26,424 nt of DNA from Gammaproteobacteria bacterium. Lineage in GTDB: Bacteria; Pseudomonadota; Gammaproteobacteria; UBA9214. Location: positions 1-26,424 of the forward strand of contig JAOTTU010000009.1 in the NCBI GenBank assembly GCA_029864225.1, read 5' to 3'. Position numbers and translations under genes: made by a program. Below the pieces are notes generated by a model that did no database searches, was not told the DNA's origin, and saw only the letters and a program-made list of their open reading frames with translations. Positions 7,291 to 14,440 of this stretch are shown here, piece by piece. Positions within the stretch are counted from its first letter, which is position 1, and each line of letters begins with the position of its first letter.

Positions 7291-8724
7291 ATGCTCAATG
7301 ACCCCAAGGTCCTGATAATCGAGGCGGACAAGGAGAACGGGAAGGAACTGCAGGCGGTTCTCAAGTTCATCAATCAGTCCCCGATTTATGTCGGTGACTG
7401 CTCGCAGTGGCAAGATGTCCTCGAGGGGGCGGGGGACATCCTGGCGGTCATGGTGGGGTCGTGTAAGGCAGAGCGCATGCTCACCGCACTGCTGAATGAA
7501 ATCCACCAATACAATGAACACCTTCCGATTTACCTGCTGGCCGAAAAAGGCAAGGAACCCACGGTCACCATCGATACCGGGTCCTGCATTCTCGGGCGCC
7601 TGGATATCCCCCCGAACTACGCGCAACTGACCAGCGCCATGCACCAGGCTGAGGTCTATGCAGAATCGCACCGTGGCGCGGGTCTCGCGCAGCGGCCTGT
7701 CGGCTTGTTCCGCAGCCTGGTGGGCAGCAGTCGTGCCATTCAGAATGTCAGGAAAATGATTGAACAGGTCGCCGATAGCGAGGCAAATGTCCTGATCCTG
7801 GGGGAGTCCGGTACCGGCAAGGAGGTCGTGGCACGCAACCTGCATTACCATTCATCGCGCCGGGGTAGGCCGTTCGTGCCGGTGAATTGCGGGGCAATAC
7901 CCGGCGACCTGCTTGAATCCGAACTGTTCGGGCATGAGAAAGGGGCCTTTACCGGCGCCATCAGCGCGCGCGAGGGCCGTTTTGAAATGGCCGAAGGCGG
8001 CACCCTGTTCCTCGATGAAATCGGTGATATGAGTCTTGCTATGCAGATCAAGATCCTGCGGGTGCTGCAGGAACGGACCTTTGAGCGGGTTGGCTCCAAC
8101 AACAGCATCACCTCCAACGTGAGGATTATCGCCGCAACCCATCGTGATCTGGAAAGCGCAATCATTGAGGGCGAGTTTCGCGAGGACCTGTTCTACCGGC
8201 TCAATGTCTTTCCCATCGAGATGCCGCCATTACGGGTGCGGGTCGAAGACATTCCGCTGCTGGTCAACGAATTGGTACGCCGTATCGAACATGAGAAACG
8301 CGGATCTGTCAGGCTGTCACCGGGTGCCATCTATGCCCTGTGTCAGTACAACTGGCCGGGGAATGTACGCGAACTCGCCAATCTGATTGAACGCCTGGCG
8401 ATCCTCCATCCCTATGGTGTAGTGGAGGCCAGTGATCTTCCCGACAAATTCAGGATCGATGACGAGGAACTCGACCCGGAATTGCTTGGAGATGCGCTGA
8501 TCGGTTCCCCCGTAACGTCACATGATCTGGACCCAAGGCTGCCGCGCGACGGGCTCAACCTCAAGGAGCACCTCAGTAGCCTCGAAATCAATTACATCAA
8601 ACAGGCACTGGAAGACTCGGGTGGGGTGGTGGCGCATGCGGCGAAACGCCTCGGCATGCGTCGCACCACACTGGTTGAGAAATTACGTAAATACCGGTTA
8701 CAACGTACGCCCACTGCGTCATGA
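7291..8724 (+). CDS. fleQ: FleQ-type sigma-54 enhancer-binding protein, c-di-GMP responsive
   Basis: 477 residues. Order: FleQ-type receiver-like N-domain (~5-125) lacking a canonical phospho-acceptor pattern, AAA+ domain (~143-385) and Fis-type HTH (~440-470). Visible motifs: Walker A GESGTGKE (171-178), sigma-54 contact loop GAFTGA (218-223), Walker B LFLDEI (239-244). The linker LFRS (139-142) and the post-Walker KEVVARN (178-183) match the residues that bind c-di-GMP in P. aeruginosa FleQ. Long identical blocks to FleQ (FERVGSN, FREDL.YRLNVFPIEMPPLR, WPGNVRELANL.ERLAI.HPYGV) support the name over a generic NtrC-type regulator. FleQ activates flagellar genes with RpoN and represses or activates exopolysaccharide genes depending on c-di-GMP; FleN (the 11702 gene) antagonises it. 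The usual fleS-fleR neighbours are absent. ATG at 7291 has a modest CAGG ribosome-binding site. Confidence 0.92.
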   Translation: MLNDPKVLIIEADKENGKELQAVLKFINQSPIYVGDCSQWQDVLEGAGDILAVMVGSCKAERMLTALLNEIHQYNEHLPIYLLAEKGKEPTVTIDTGSCILGRLDIPPNYAQLTSAMHQAEVYAESHRGAGLAQRPVGLFRSLVGSSRAIQNVRKMIEQVADSEANVLILGESGTGKEVVARNLHYHSSRRGRPFVPVNCGAIPGDLLESELFGHEKGAFTGAISAREGRFEMAEGGTLFLDEIGDMSLAMQIKILRVLQERTFERVGSNNSITSNVRIIAATHRDLESAIIEGEFREDLFYRLNVFPIEMPPLRVRVEDIPLLVNELVRRIEHEKRGSVRLSPGAIYALCQYNWPGNVRELANLIERLAILHPYGVVEASDLPDKFRIDDEELDPELLGDALIGSPVTSHDLDPRLPRDGLNLKEHLSSLEINYIKQALEDSGGVVAHAAKRLGMRRTTLVEKLRKYRLQRTPTAS

Positions 8725-9027
8725 CTCTGACGCCTGATTAAATCACTCGGGCGAAATTCCTTCGTAATGCTGCAGTTGCTGTCTGTCAGGACAGGGGGCT
8801 TTATACGCCCCCGGTCCTGTGCTAACGTTCGCCCATAATAAATACTAAATAATAAATAAAAAACGGGGCTGACCTAGTGCTAATTACCGTCTGATTTTTT
8901 CTTGCAAGTGCGCACGGCGTGGCAGGTTCGCCTGTGAATGCCGCAATGCCATTGCTTGTACGGGCTGCCTGGTGCGTCTTAACCGTGTGTGTTGCATAAA
9001 GCAAGAAGCACATCAACAAGCAAGCGA
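8725..9027. other. Spacer after fleQ with a GC-rich hairpin
   Basis: It holds a strong inverted repeat, AGGACAGGGGGC (8788-8799) with GCCCCCGGTCCT (8807-8818), 30 bases after a short post-fleQ stretch. There is no T-run on either strand, so it is not a textbook intrinsic terminator. An AT-rich stretch (8835-8865) follows and may hold the promoter of the next gene. No gene is seen. Confidence 0.5.
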
Positions 9028-11280
9028 ATGTCCAAAAAGAAGAAACAGCAGCGGGTGGTGATAAACAGATCTGTTGATGATCTGCAGCAGCGCTATAGAC
9101 CAGGCCAGCAATTGAAGGAACACAACTATATCCTTCAAATCAGCAGCGATGACCTGGCATTTCTGGATGATTACCGTGTCGCACTTGCCGCGGGCGCGGC
9201 CCGGTTCGCCGAGATCTACTACAATTACCTTTTCGATAATCCCGATATTGCCGGGCTGCTGTATACGCATGAGCGCAACGGCGGAGATATCGGTGACCTT
9301 GTGCGCAGTGAACTGAAGTTCATGCTGGGCATTTTCCGCGCTGATAAGGCTGCGCGTGAGGCTGAACTCGTCGAGGTGGCGGACAAGCACATCGCCAAGG
9401 GTGCGAAGCCCGTCTGGGCCGTGGGGGCCTATCGCCTGTTCCTGGATTTTCTGCGCGAGCTGATCGTAGAAATGGATATTTCCCCGCTAGAGCGCAGTCG
9501 GCTGGAGTCGGTCATTCTGAAACTGGTCTTGCGCGATCTCGGCATGATGTCGGACGGCTACTGGCGTACCAGGCTGGATGAACACAGGGAAGAGTTCATG
9601 CATGTGTCAGCCCAGTACGACCGCATCGAGGAGCTGCTGACAGGGATACCCCATCTGCTCTGGAGCGTCGATGTCAAACGCAACCAGATAAACTATGCCA
9701 ACTACCCGCTGCATGCACTTTATTCCAGCAATCTCGAGTCGCCATTCCCGTTTCTGGCAGATACGCACACCGAAGACCAGCAGCAGTTACTGACGGCCTG
9801 GCAGGAGGCGGTCAACGGTTGCGGTTCTTCCACGGAAGTACGTATGAGTCTGGCAAACGGGGCCGAACACTGGTACCGCTTGTCACTCTACCCCTCGCTG
9901 AGCAGGAGCGGCCGGTCCGGGCAGGTCTACTGTCTGCTTGAAGACATCAACACGGTCATCAGTGAGCGCAAGCAGCTGGAACAGCTAAGCACAACGGATA
10001 GCCTGACGCGCTTGCCCAACCGGGCCTTGTGGGCGGACCACATGAACATGGCGCTGGCGGCATCGCGCCGTGTTCCGGGTTCGCAGGTCGTGGTGATCTC
10101 TCTGGATATCAACCAGTTCAAGATGTACAACGACACGCTTGGGCGCAAGCTGGGGGATGCCCTGTTGCGAGAAGTGGCCAAGCGCCTCAACTCGGTCGTG
10201 CGGGAGTCGGATTCCCTTGCACGGCTCGGCGGGGACCAGTTCGGCATCCTGTTGCAACCTGTGAGTGATGCCCGCACTGCCGCAGAGCGCGTTATTACCC
10301 AGGTACTGGACAGCTTTGATGTACCCTTTAGCTGCGCTGGGAAGCAGCTATGCGTGAGTGTTACCCTGGGCGTCTCCTGTTTTCCGGACCATGGCACCCA
10401 TGAAGAGGCCCTGCTGACGAGCGCAGAGACTGCCATGTACCGCGCCAAGCGCAATGGCCTGCCGTACCAGTTCTTTGATCCGGGAAGCGATGTCAGCCCG
10501 GTTGAACAGATACGCTACTCCGGCCAGATCCAGAGTGCACTCGATAACGACGAGTTTGAACTGTATTACCAGCCGCAGGTAGACCTGAGGACGGCGTCCA
10601 TCACCGGGGCGGAGGCCTTGTTGCGCTGGCAGCATCCGCTGGAGGGTACCGTCCTGCCCCAGCGCATCATCCCGGTGGCTGAACAGCTGGGTATGATTTC
10701 CCCGATCACCGACTGGGTCCTGCTGACAGCTCTGCGGCAGTGCAAGGCCTGGACCTATCACGGCTCATCGGTGCCGGTGTCCGTGAATGTCTCCGCGCGG
10801 TCCTTCCAGAGTCCCCGTCTGGTCGACAAGATTCAGTGGGCCCTGGAGGAAGCCGGCGTCAGCGGAGAAAAACTCGAGATCGAGATCACCGAGGCGACGC
10901 TGATGATGGATCTGGAGCGCGCTACCGAGGTGCTGGCGCGTCTCAGTGACTTCGGCGTGACTGTCGCGATTGATGATTTCGGAACCGGCTACTCCTCCTT
11001 GTCCTACCTGAAGCGCCTGCCCATCCATACCCTGAAGATCGACCAGTCGTTCATCATGGATGTGGCGTTTGATAAACAGGATATAGCCATCGTCCGCTCG
11101 ATCATTGATCTGGGACATAACCTCGACTACAAGGTGGTCGCAGAAGGTGTTGAGACCGGTATGGCCCTTGATATGTTGAACAGTCTCGGCTGTGATGCGG
11201 CCCAGGGATTTCATATCAGTCACCCGCTACCGGAAGATCAGTTCTCCGGCTGGCTATCGACCTCCGCCTGGTCCGGCTGA
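9028..11280 (+). CDS. Globin-coupled GGDEF-EAL protein (probable haem-regulated c-di-GMP phosphodiesterase)
   Basis: 750 residues from the ATG at 9028; an in-frame TTG at 8989 is possible, and neither start has a strong ribosome-binding site. Residues ~35-180 resemble a protoglobin sensor: F..IYYNYLFDNPDIAGLL, then KHIAKGAKPVWAVGAYRLFL with a candidate proximal haem ligand H121. Residues ~195-310 are PAS-like. The GGDEF domain (~322-482) has GGDQF (401-405): the catalytic Glu is Gln, though the metal-binding D360 and the RxxD inhibitory site (RESD, 392-395) remain. The EAL domain (~495-745) is complete: EAL 529-531, N587, E619/E622, DDFGTGYSSL (649-658), K670, E706 and Q726. Prediction: c-di-GMP hydrolysis controlled by O2 or another haem ligand, with GGDEF acting as a regulatory module. 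Its position next to fleQ suggests FleQ is a downstream reader. It has no membrane helix. Confidence 0.82.
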   Translation: MSKKKKQQRVVINRSVDDLQQRYRPGQQLKEHNYILQISSDDLAFLDDYRVALAAGAARFAEIYYNYLFDNPDIAGLLYTHERNGGDIGDLVRSELKFMLGIFRADKAAREAELVEVADKHIAKGAKPVWAVGAYRLFLDFLRELIVEMDISPLERSRLESVILKLVLRDLGMMSDGYWRTRLDEHREEFMHVSAQYDRIEELLTGIPHLLWSVDVKRNQINYANYPLHALYSSNLESPFPFLADTHTEDQQQLLTAWQEAVNGCGSSTEVRMSLANGAEHWYRLSLYPSLSRSGRSGQVYCLLEDINTVISERKQLEQLSTTDSLTRLPNRALWADHMNMALAASRRVPGSQVVVISLDINQFKMYNDTLGRKLGDALLREVAKRLNSVVRESDSLARLGGDQFGILLQPVSDARTAAERVITQVLDSFDVPFSCAGKQLCVSVTLGVSCFPDHGTHEEALLTSAETAMYRAKRNGLPYQFFDPGSDVSPVEQIRYSGQIQSALDNDEFELYYQPQVDLRTASITGAEALLRWQHPLEGTVLPQRIIPVAEQLGMISPITDWVLLTALRQCKAWTYHGSSVPVSVNVSARSFQSPRLVDKIQWALEEAGVSGEKLEIEITEATLMMDLERATEVLARLSDFGVTVAIDDFGTGYSSLSYLKRLPIHTLKIDQSFIMDVAFDKQDIAIVRSIIDLGHNLDYKVVAEGVETGMALDMLNSLGCDAAQGFHISHPLPEDQFSGWLSTSAWSG

Positions 11281-11701
11281 CCTTTTTCCTCTGGTTATAG
11301 TTAATCCCCGGCCCGGCCGCTGCGCGGGGCACCTAATCCTGCGTCTAGCCCGTGTCAGCAGTCCATGCTGGACATCGGCCTGTTTCCGGTCGCAGTCCCA
11401 TCACTCAAGTGGCGTAGAAAGGATGACGCTTGCGCCCCGATTGATCCCGTAAGCCAAAATTATGACGTTTTTATGACGCGGCGTGTTGTATGGCTTTCGT
11501 AAGCAATTAAATAATATAAACAGTAATTTACAAACGTTTTCGGTATGAATCATGGGCGCTTTCGATGTTGGTACGCCTATTGCAGTGTTATGTCCAGGAT
11601 CAAAACAGTCGCGAAATTTGACGCGAATAAACTCGGGAACACGGCATTGGACACGACACTGAAAACCGATCACACGGACACATACCGGGGGGCACGGCAC
11701 C
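11281..11701. other. Gene-free region upstream of flhG
   Basis: No gene or flhF remnant is seen. It contains a GC-rich palindromic stretch right after the EAL gene (about 11308-11332), an exact 8-bp direct repeat TTATGACG at 11460-11467 and 11471-11478 (period 11, one helical turn), and an AT-rich stretch (11505-11535). These could be regulatory sites for flhG-fliA. No clear -35/-10 pair can be assigned. Confidence 0.5.
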
Positions 11702-12589
11702 GTGTTGCTCTCTGAGGTCAAGCTGGGACAGCGGGAGCAGACCCCGACATCGGCGGGTTACGGCCCGGTACAGACCATCGCGGTAACGAGTGGCAAGGGT
11801 GGCGTCGGTAAAACGAATATAGCCGTGAATCTGGCGCTAGCGCTGGCAAAGGAAGGTTGCCGGACCATGTTGCTGGACGCCGATAACGGCATGGCAAATG
11901 TCGACGTCCTTCTGGGGCTGCAACCCGAAGTCAACCTGCTCGATGTACTGAGTGGCAGACACCAGCTCGACGATATCATCATCAATGGTCCCGATAACCT
12001 GCTGATTATCCCGGCCTCATCCGGGATCAGGAAATTGCCCAGTTTCGGTATCCAGGAATGTGCGGGCATCGTGCGCGCATTCAGCGAGTTTGACCAGACC
12101 ATCGACAGTCTGGTGATCGATACCGCGACCGGCATTTCGGAGAGTGTCGCTAGTTTCTGTGCTGCCTCCAGCGAAGTCCTTGTCATCGTCAGCAATGAAC
12201 CCACCTCGGTGCATGACAGCATCACCCTGATCAAGATGCTGAATTCGGAATACGCCATTGCACGTTTCCATGTTGTGGCGAACATGGTGCTCACGGCCAG
12301 GGAAGGCACTGAGTTATTTCGAAAGCTGCTCTCACTGCTTGCTGATGAGCACAACGTGGTTATGTTCTATGCAGGCTACGTACCCAACGATGATGCACTC
12401 CGCAAGGCAGTAGCACACCGCAAGGCTGTCATTGATGCCTATCCCCGGAGCCGGTCTGCCATGGCATTGAGGAATCTTGCCAGGCGGGTCAATCACTGGC
12501 CACGTCCCGATCATCCGCGTGGTCATCTTGAATTTTTTGTAGAACGCTTGCTTCAACATAACAACGTCGAGATGGAGGAACTGTCATGA
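11702..12589 (+). CDS. flhG: FlhG/FleN-type MinD-like ATPase
   Basis: 295 residues from a GTG at 11702, with a G6 stretch (about 11687-11692) upstream. Motifs: deviant Walker A SGKGGVGKTN (30-39), switch I DADNGMANVD (59-68), switch II IDTATGIS (139-146), and the FleN-type tail PRGHLEFFVERLLQH that forms a C-terminal amphipathic segment. FleN sets flagellar number in polar flagellates and restrains FleQ by direct binding. Small departures from the usual DADLGLANVD and IDTAAGIS are seen, and the N-terminal DQAxxLR activator helix for FlhF is absent, as in Pseudomonas FleN. flhF does not precede it here, which is unusual. It overlaps fliA by four bases (ATGA), implying coupled translation. Confidence 0.9.
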   Translation: MLLSEVKLGQREQTPTSAGYGPVQTIAVTSGKGGVGKTNIAVNLALALAKEGCRTMLLDADNGMANVDVLLGLQPEVNLLDVLSGRHQLDDIIINGPDNLLIIPASSGIRKLPSFGIQECAGIVRAFSEFDQTIDSLVIDTATGISESVASFCAASSEVLVIVSNEPTSVHDSITLIKMLNSEYAIARFHVVANMVLTAREGTELFRKLLSLLADEHNVVMFYAGYVPNDDALRKAVAHRKAVIDAYPRSRSAMALRNLARRVNHWPRPDHPRGHLEFFVERLLQHNNVEMEELS

Positions 12590-13314
12590 AAGGCAATACT
12601 GTAACTGTAGAGCTTAACCGTAAAGCAAATGATGAATTGGTTATATTGCATGAACCGCTGGTGAAACGCATTGCATATCACCTGATGAGCCGTTTGCCCC
12701 CGAGTGTCCAGGCAGACGACCTGATCCAGGCCGGGATGATCGGACTGATCGAGGCCTCGAGAAACTTTGATCCCGAGCAGGGTGCGAGTTTCGCTACCTA
12801 TGCAGGTATCAGGATACGCGGCGCGATGCTGGACGAGATCCGGCGTACCGACTGGACGCCACGCTCGGTTCACCGCAAGGCGCGCGAGGTGGCTGAGGCG
12901 GTTCGCAAGATTGAAAACGAGAAGGGCCGTGATGCCCGTGATATCGAGGTCGCGGAGCAAATGGGTATCGGGCTGGAGGAGTATCATAAGATACTGCAGG
13001 ATGCCACCGGCTGCCGAATCTTCAGTTTTGACGACCCCGGGTCGCTCGGCAGCGATGGCTACATCGGCCCGGAGCGTCAGCCAAACCAGCCGCTGGAGAG
13101 CCTGCAGAACAGGGATTTCAAGCAGGGCCTGGCAGAGGCGATCAAGGGTTTGCCTGAACGTGAACGCCTGGTCATGGCACTGTACTATGACGAAGAACTC
13201 AACCTGCGTGAGATTGGTGAGATACTGGGCGTGAGTGAGTCCCGGGTATGCCAGATACACGGACAGGCACTGATTCGTCTGCGTGCCCGCATGGAGAACT
13301 GGTTGCAGGACTGA
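12586..13314 (+). CDS. fliA: Sigma-28 family RNA polymerase sigma factor FliA
   Basis: 242 residues. Region 2 is clear (VQADDLIQAGMIGLIEASRN, then FATYAGIRIRGAMLDEIRR, ~41-87). Region 3 (~94-150) includes RKAREV and IEVAEQMG. Region 4 (~183-238) has LPERERLVMALYYDEELNLR and a helix-turn-helix EIGEILGVSESRVCQI. Length and domain order match FliA, which directs late flagellar and motility genes. The ATG overlaps the flhG stop (ATGA). Downstream, the usual che or mot genes are replaced by a GYF-like membrane protein gene. The FlgM-like protein encoded at 6485-6649 is a candidate regulator of this factor. Confidence 0.93.
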   Translation: MKGNTVTVELNRKANDELVILHEPLVKRIAYHLMSRLPPSVQADDLIQAGMIGLIEASRNFDPEQGASFATYAGIRIRGAMLDEIRRTDWTPRSVHRKAREVAEAVRKIENEKGRDARDIEVAEQMGIGLEEYHKILQDATGCRIFSFDDPGSLGSDGYIGPERQPNQPLESLQNRDFKQGLAEAIKGLPERERLVMALYYDEELNLREIGEILGVSESRVCQIHGQALIRLRARMENWLQD

Positions 13315-13344
13315 GTCCGGGTTGCGTGCCAATCAGACTCGTTC

Positions 13345-13349
13345 AGGAG
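13345..13349 (+). promoter_or_regulatory. Ribosome-binding site deciding the start of the GYF-like gene
   Basis: AGGAG ends six bases before the ATG at 13356. The frame is open further upstream into fliA (an ATG at 13248), but this site supports the shorter protein. Confidence 0.75.
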
Positions 13350-13355
13350 CATGAC

Positions 13356-13829
13356 ATGGCCACTAATGAAACGGAATCATCCTGGTTTGCACGGCGTAAC
13401 GGTGCCATCCGTGGCCCCTTTACAGTAGACCATGTCAAACGCTGTATCCTGCTCGGGCGTATCCAGATGAACGATGAGTTGAGCCAGGATGAACGCAGCT
13501 GGCGGCCACTAGCGGAATTTCCCGAGCTGTACCCGAATGAGCTGAACGCTGTCCCAGGATCAGAGGGCTACCAGCGCTTGCTCCTGGCGCGCAGCCAGGC
13601 CGATGAACGTGTTTCCGAACGTCGGCGGCGTGCCGGCGACAGACCATCAAACAGCCTGACAGAAAGACGTCGGATGTCGGACCGCCGCGGCGCATGGCTG
13701 GCCGGACTGCGGCATATGAACAGACACCCCCCCGGAAGACCATTTGATCCTCAGCCGCTGCGGGTCGTGTTGCTGGCCATGCTGCTGGCCACGTTAGTAA
13801 TAGCCTATTTCAGCGCTTCCTCAAGATAG
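13356..13829 (+). CDS. GYF-like domain protein with C-terminal membrane anchor
   Basis: 157 residues. Residues ~9-60 match the bacterial GYF-like (DUF4339-type) pattern: SWFARRNGAIRGPFTVDHV, a G-x-I loop (LLGRIQMNDELS), then W(R)PLAEFPEL. Residues ~84-112 are a strongly basic Arg-rich stretch (SERRRRAGDR .. TERRRMSDRRG). A hydrophobic helix at ~136-152 (LRVVLLAMLLATLVIAYF) ends five residues from the C-terminus, so the protein looks tail-anchored with its GYF and basic parts in the cytoplasm. It is 41 bases downstream of fliA and probably co-transcribed. Its 3' end overlaps the convergent AMMECR1-like gene by 25 bases. Function is unknown. GYF-like domains often bind peptides or sit on membrane proteins, so a role as a membrane adaptor is only a guess. 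Confidence 0.75.
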   Translation: MATNETESSWFARRNGAIRGPFTVDHVKRCILLGRIQMNDELSQDERSWRPLAEFPELYPNELNAVPGSEGYQRLLLARSQADERVSERRRRAGDRPSNSLTERRRMSDRRGAWLAGLRHMNRHPPGRPFDPQPLRVVLLAMLLATLVIAYFSASSR

Positions 13830-14440
13830 CCACGCGCTGCTGCCCGGATCTCCGGGACGCTTGCAGAGAATGATTCCGTGGTATACCGCCAGACCCTTAC
13901 AGTATCCGACCAGTGGTCGCCGGGCAGTCCCGCCTTGAGCTTCAGGTGGGCAAGGAATTTTCCGGGTTCCGGTAATGATTTCCACACCGATGGCAGGAAT
14001 GTGCCCCTGAACTCGTTGTCCTTTAATATCAGGCCGTCAACGCCTGGACGTAACTGCCTGACCAGGTCCAGTTCGGAATCAAAGTTGAATGCCTCGGCCT
14101 GCCCCAGGACAGATACCTGGATGGTGAGCGACTCGAGTTCATCGGCCTGCAGGGGTTTGAAGCGCGGGTCCTTGAAGGCGGCCGCGTAGGCATTGTGGCT
14201 GACGTCATCGACCAGCATGGTATGCGGCTCCAGGGAGCCGATGCATCCGCGCAATTTCCCCTCCTGTTCCAGGGTGACGAAACTAGCACGGCTCTCTGAC
14301 AGCTTGTCCGGCAGGGCCTCGGGCGCAATGCGTACCGGCTGTCCGCACTCCAGGCCCGAGACGATCGAGTCGAGTGCGATCCCCAGCAGTGTCTCGCGCT
14401 CCGCAGGCAAGAATTCGGGGCTAGCGCTAATTGAAGACAT
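13805..14440 (-). CDS. amrA: AMMECR1-family protein (AmmeMemoRadiSam system protein A)
   Basis: 211 residues, within the usual size for the family. The hallmark LRGCIGS is at 63-69, followed by SHNAYAAAFKDPRFKPL and VSVLGQAEAFN. Further conserved text includes GVDGLILKDNEFRGTFLPSVWK and LKLKAGLPGDHWSD. The biochemical role of this family is unknown; it is recurrently linked with MEMO-like and radical SAM proteins. Its ATG overlaps the end of the MEMO-like gene by 14 bases, so the two are translated as a unit. Its 3' end overlaps the GYF-like gene on the opposite strand. The radical SAM partner is not in this window. Confidence 0.88.
   Translation of the reverse strand: MSSISASPEFLPAERETLLGIALDSIVSGLECGQPVRIAPEALPDKLSESRASFVTLEQEGKLRGCIGSLEPHTMLVDDVSHNAYAAAFKDPRFKPLQADELESLTIQVSVLGQAEAFNFDSELDLVRQLRPGVDGLILKDNEFRGTFLPSVWKSLPEPGKFLAHLKLKAGLPGDHWSDTVRVWRYTTESFSASVPEIRAAARGYLEEALK

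Noticed and set aside
8788..8818. GC-rich hairpin after fleQ as an intrinsic terminator
   Set aside because: The stem is strong but no T-run follows on either strand, so it is recorded only as a structure.
13248..13355. Longer N-terminus for the GYF-like protein starting inside fliA
   Set aside because: The AGGAG site directly before the ATG at 13356 and the domain start shortly after it favour the shorter protein. The upstream text is the fliA frame read out of phase.
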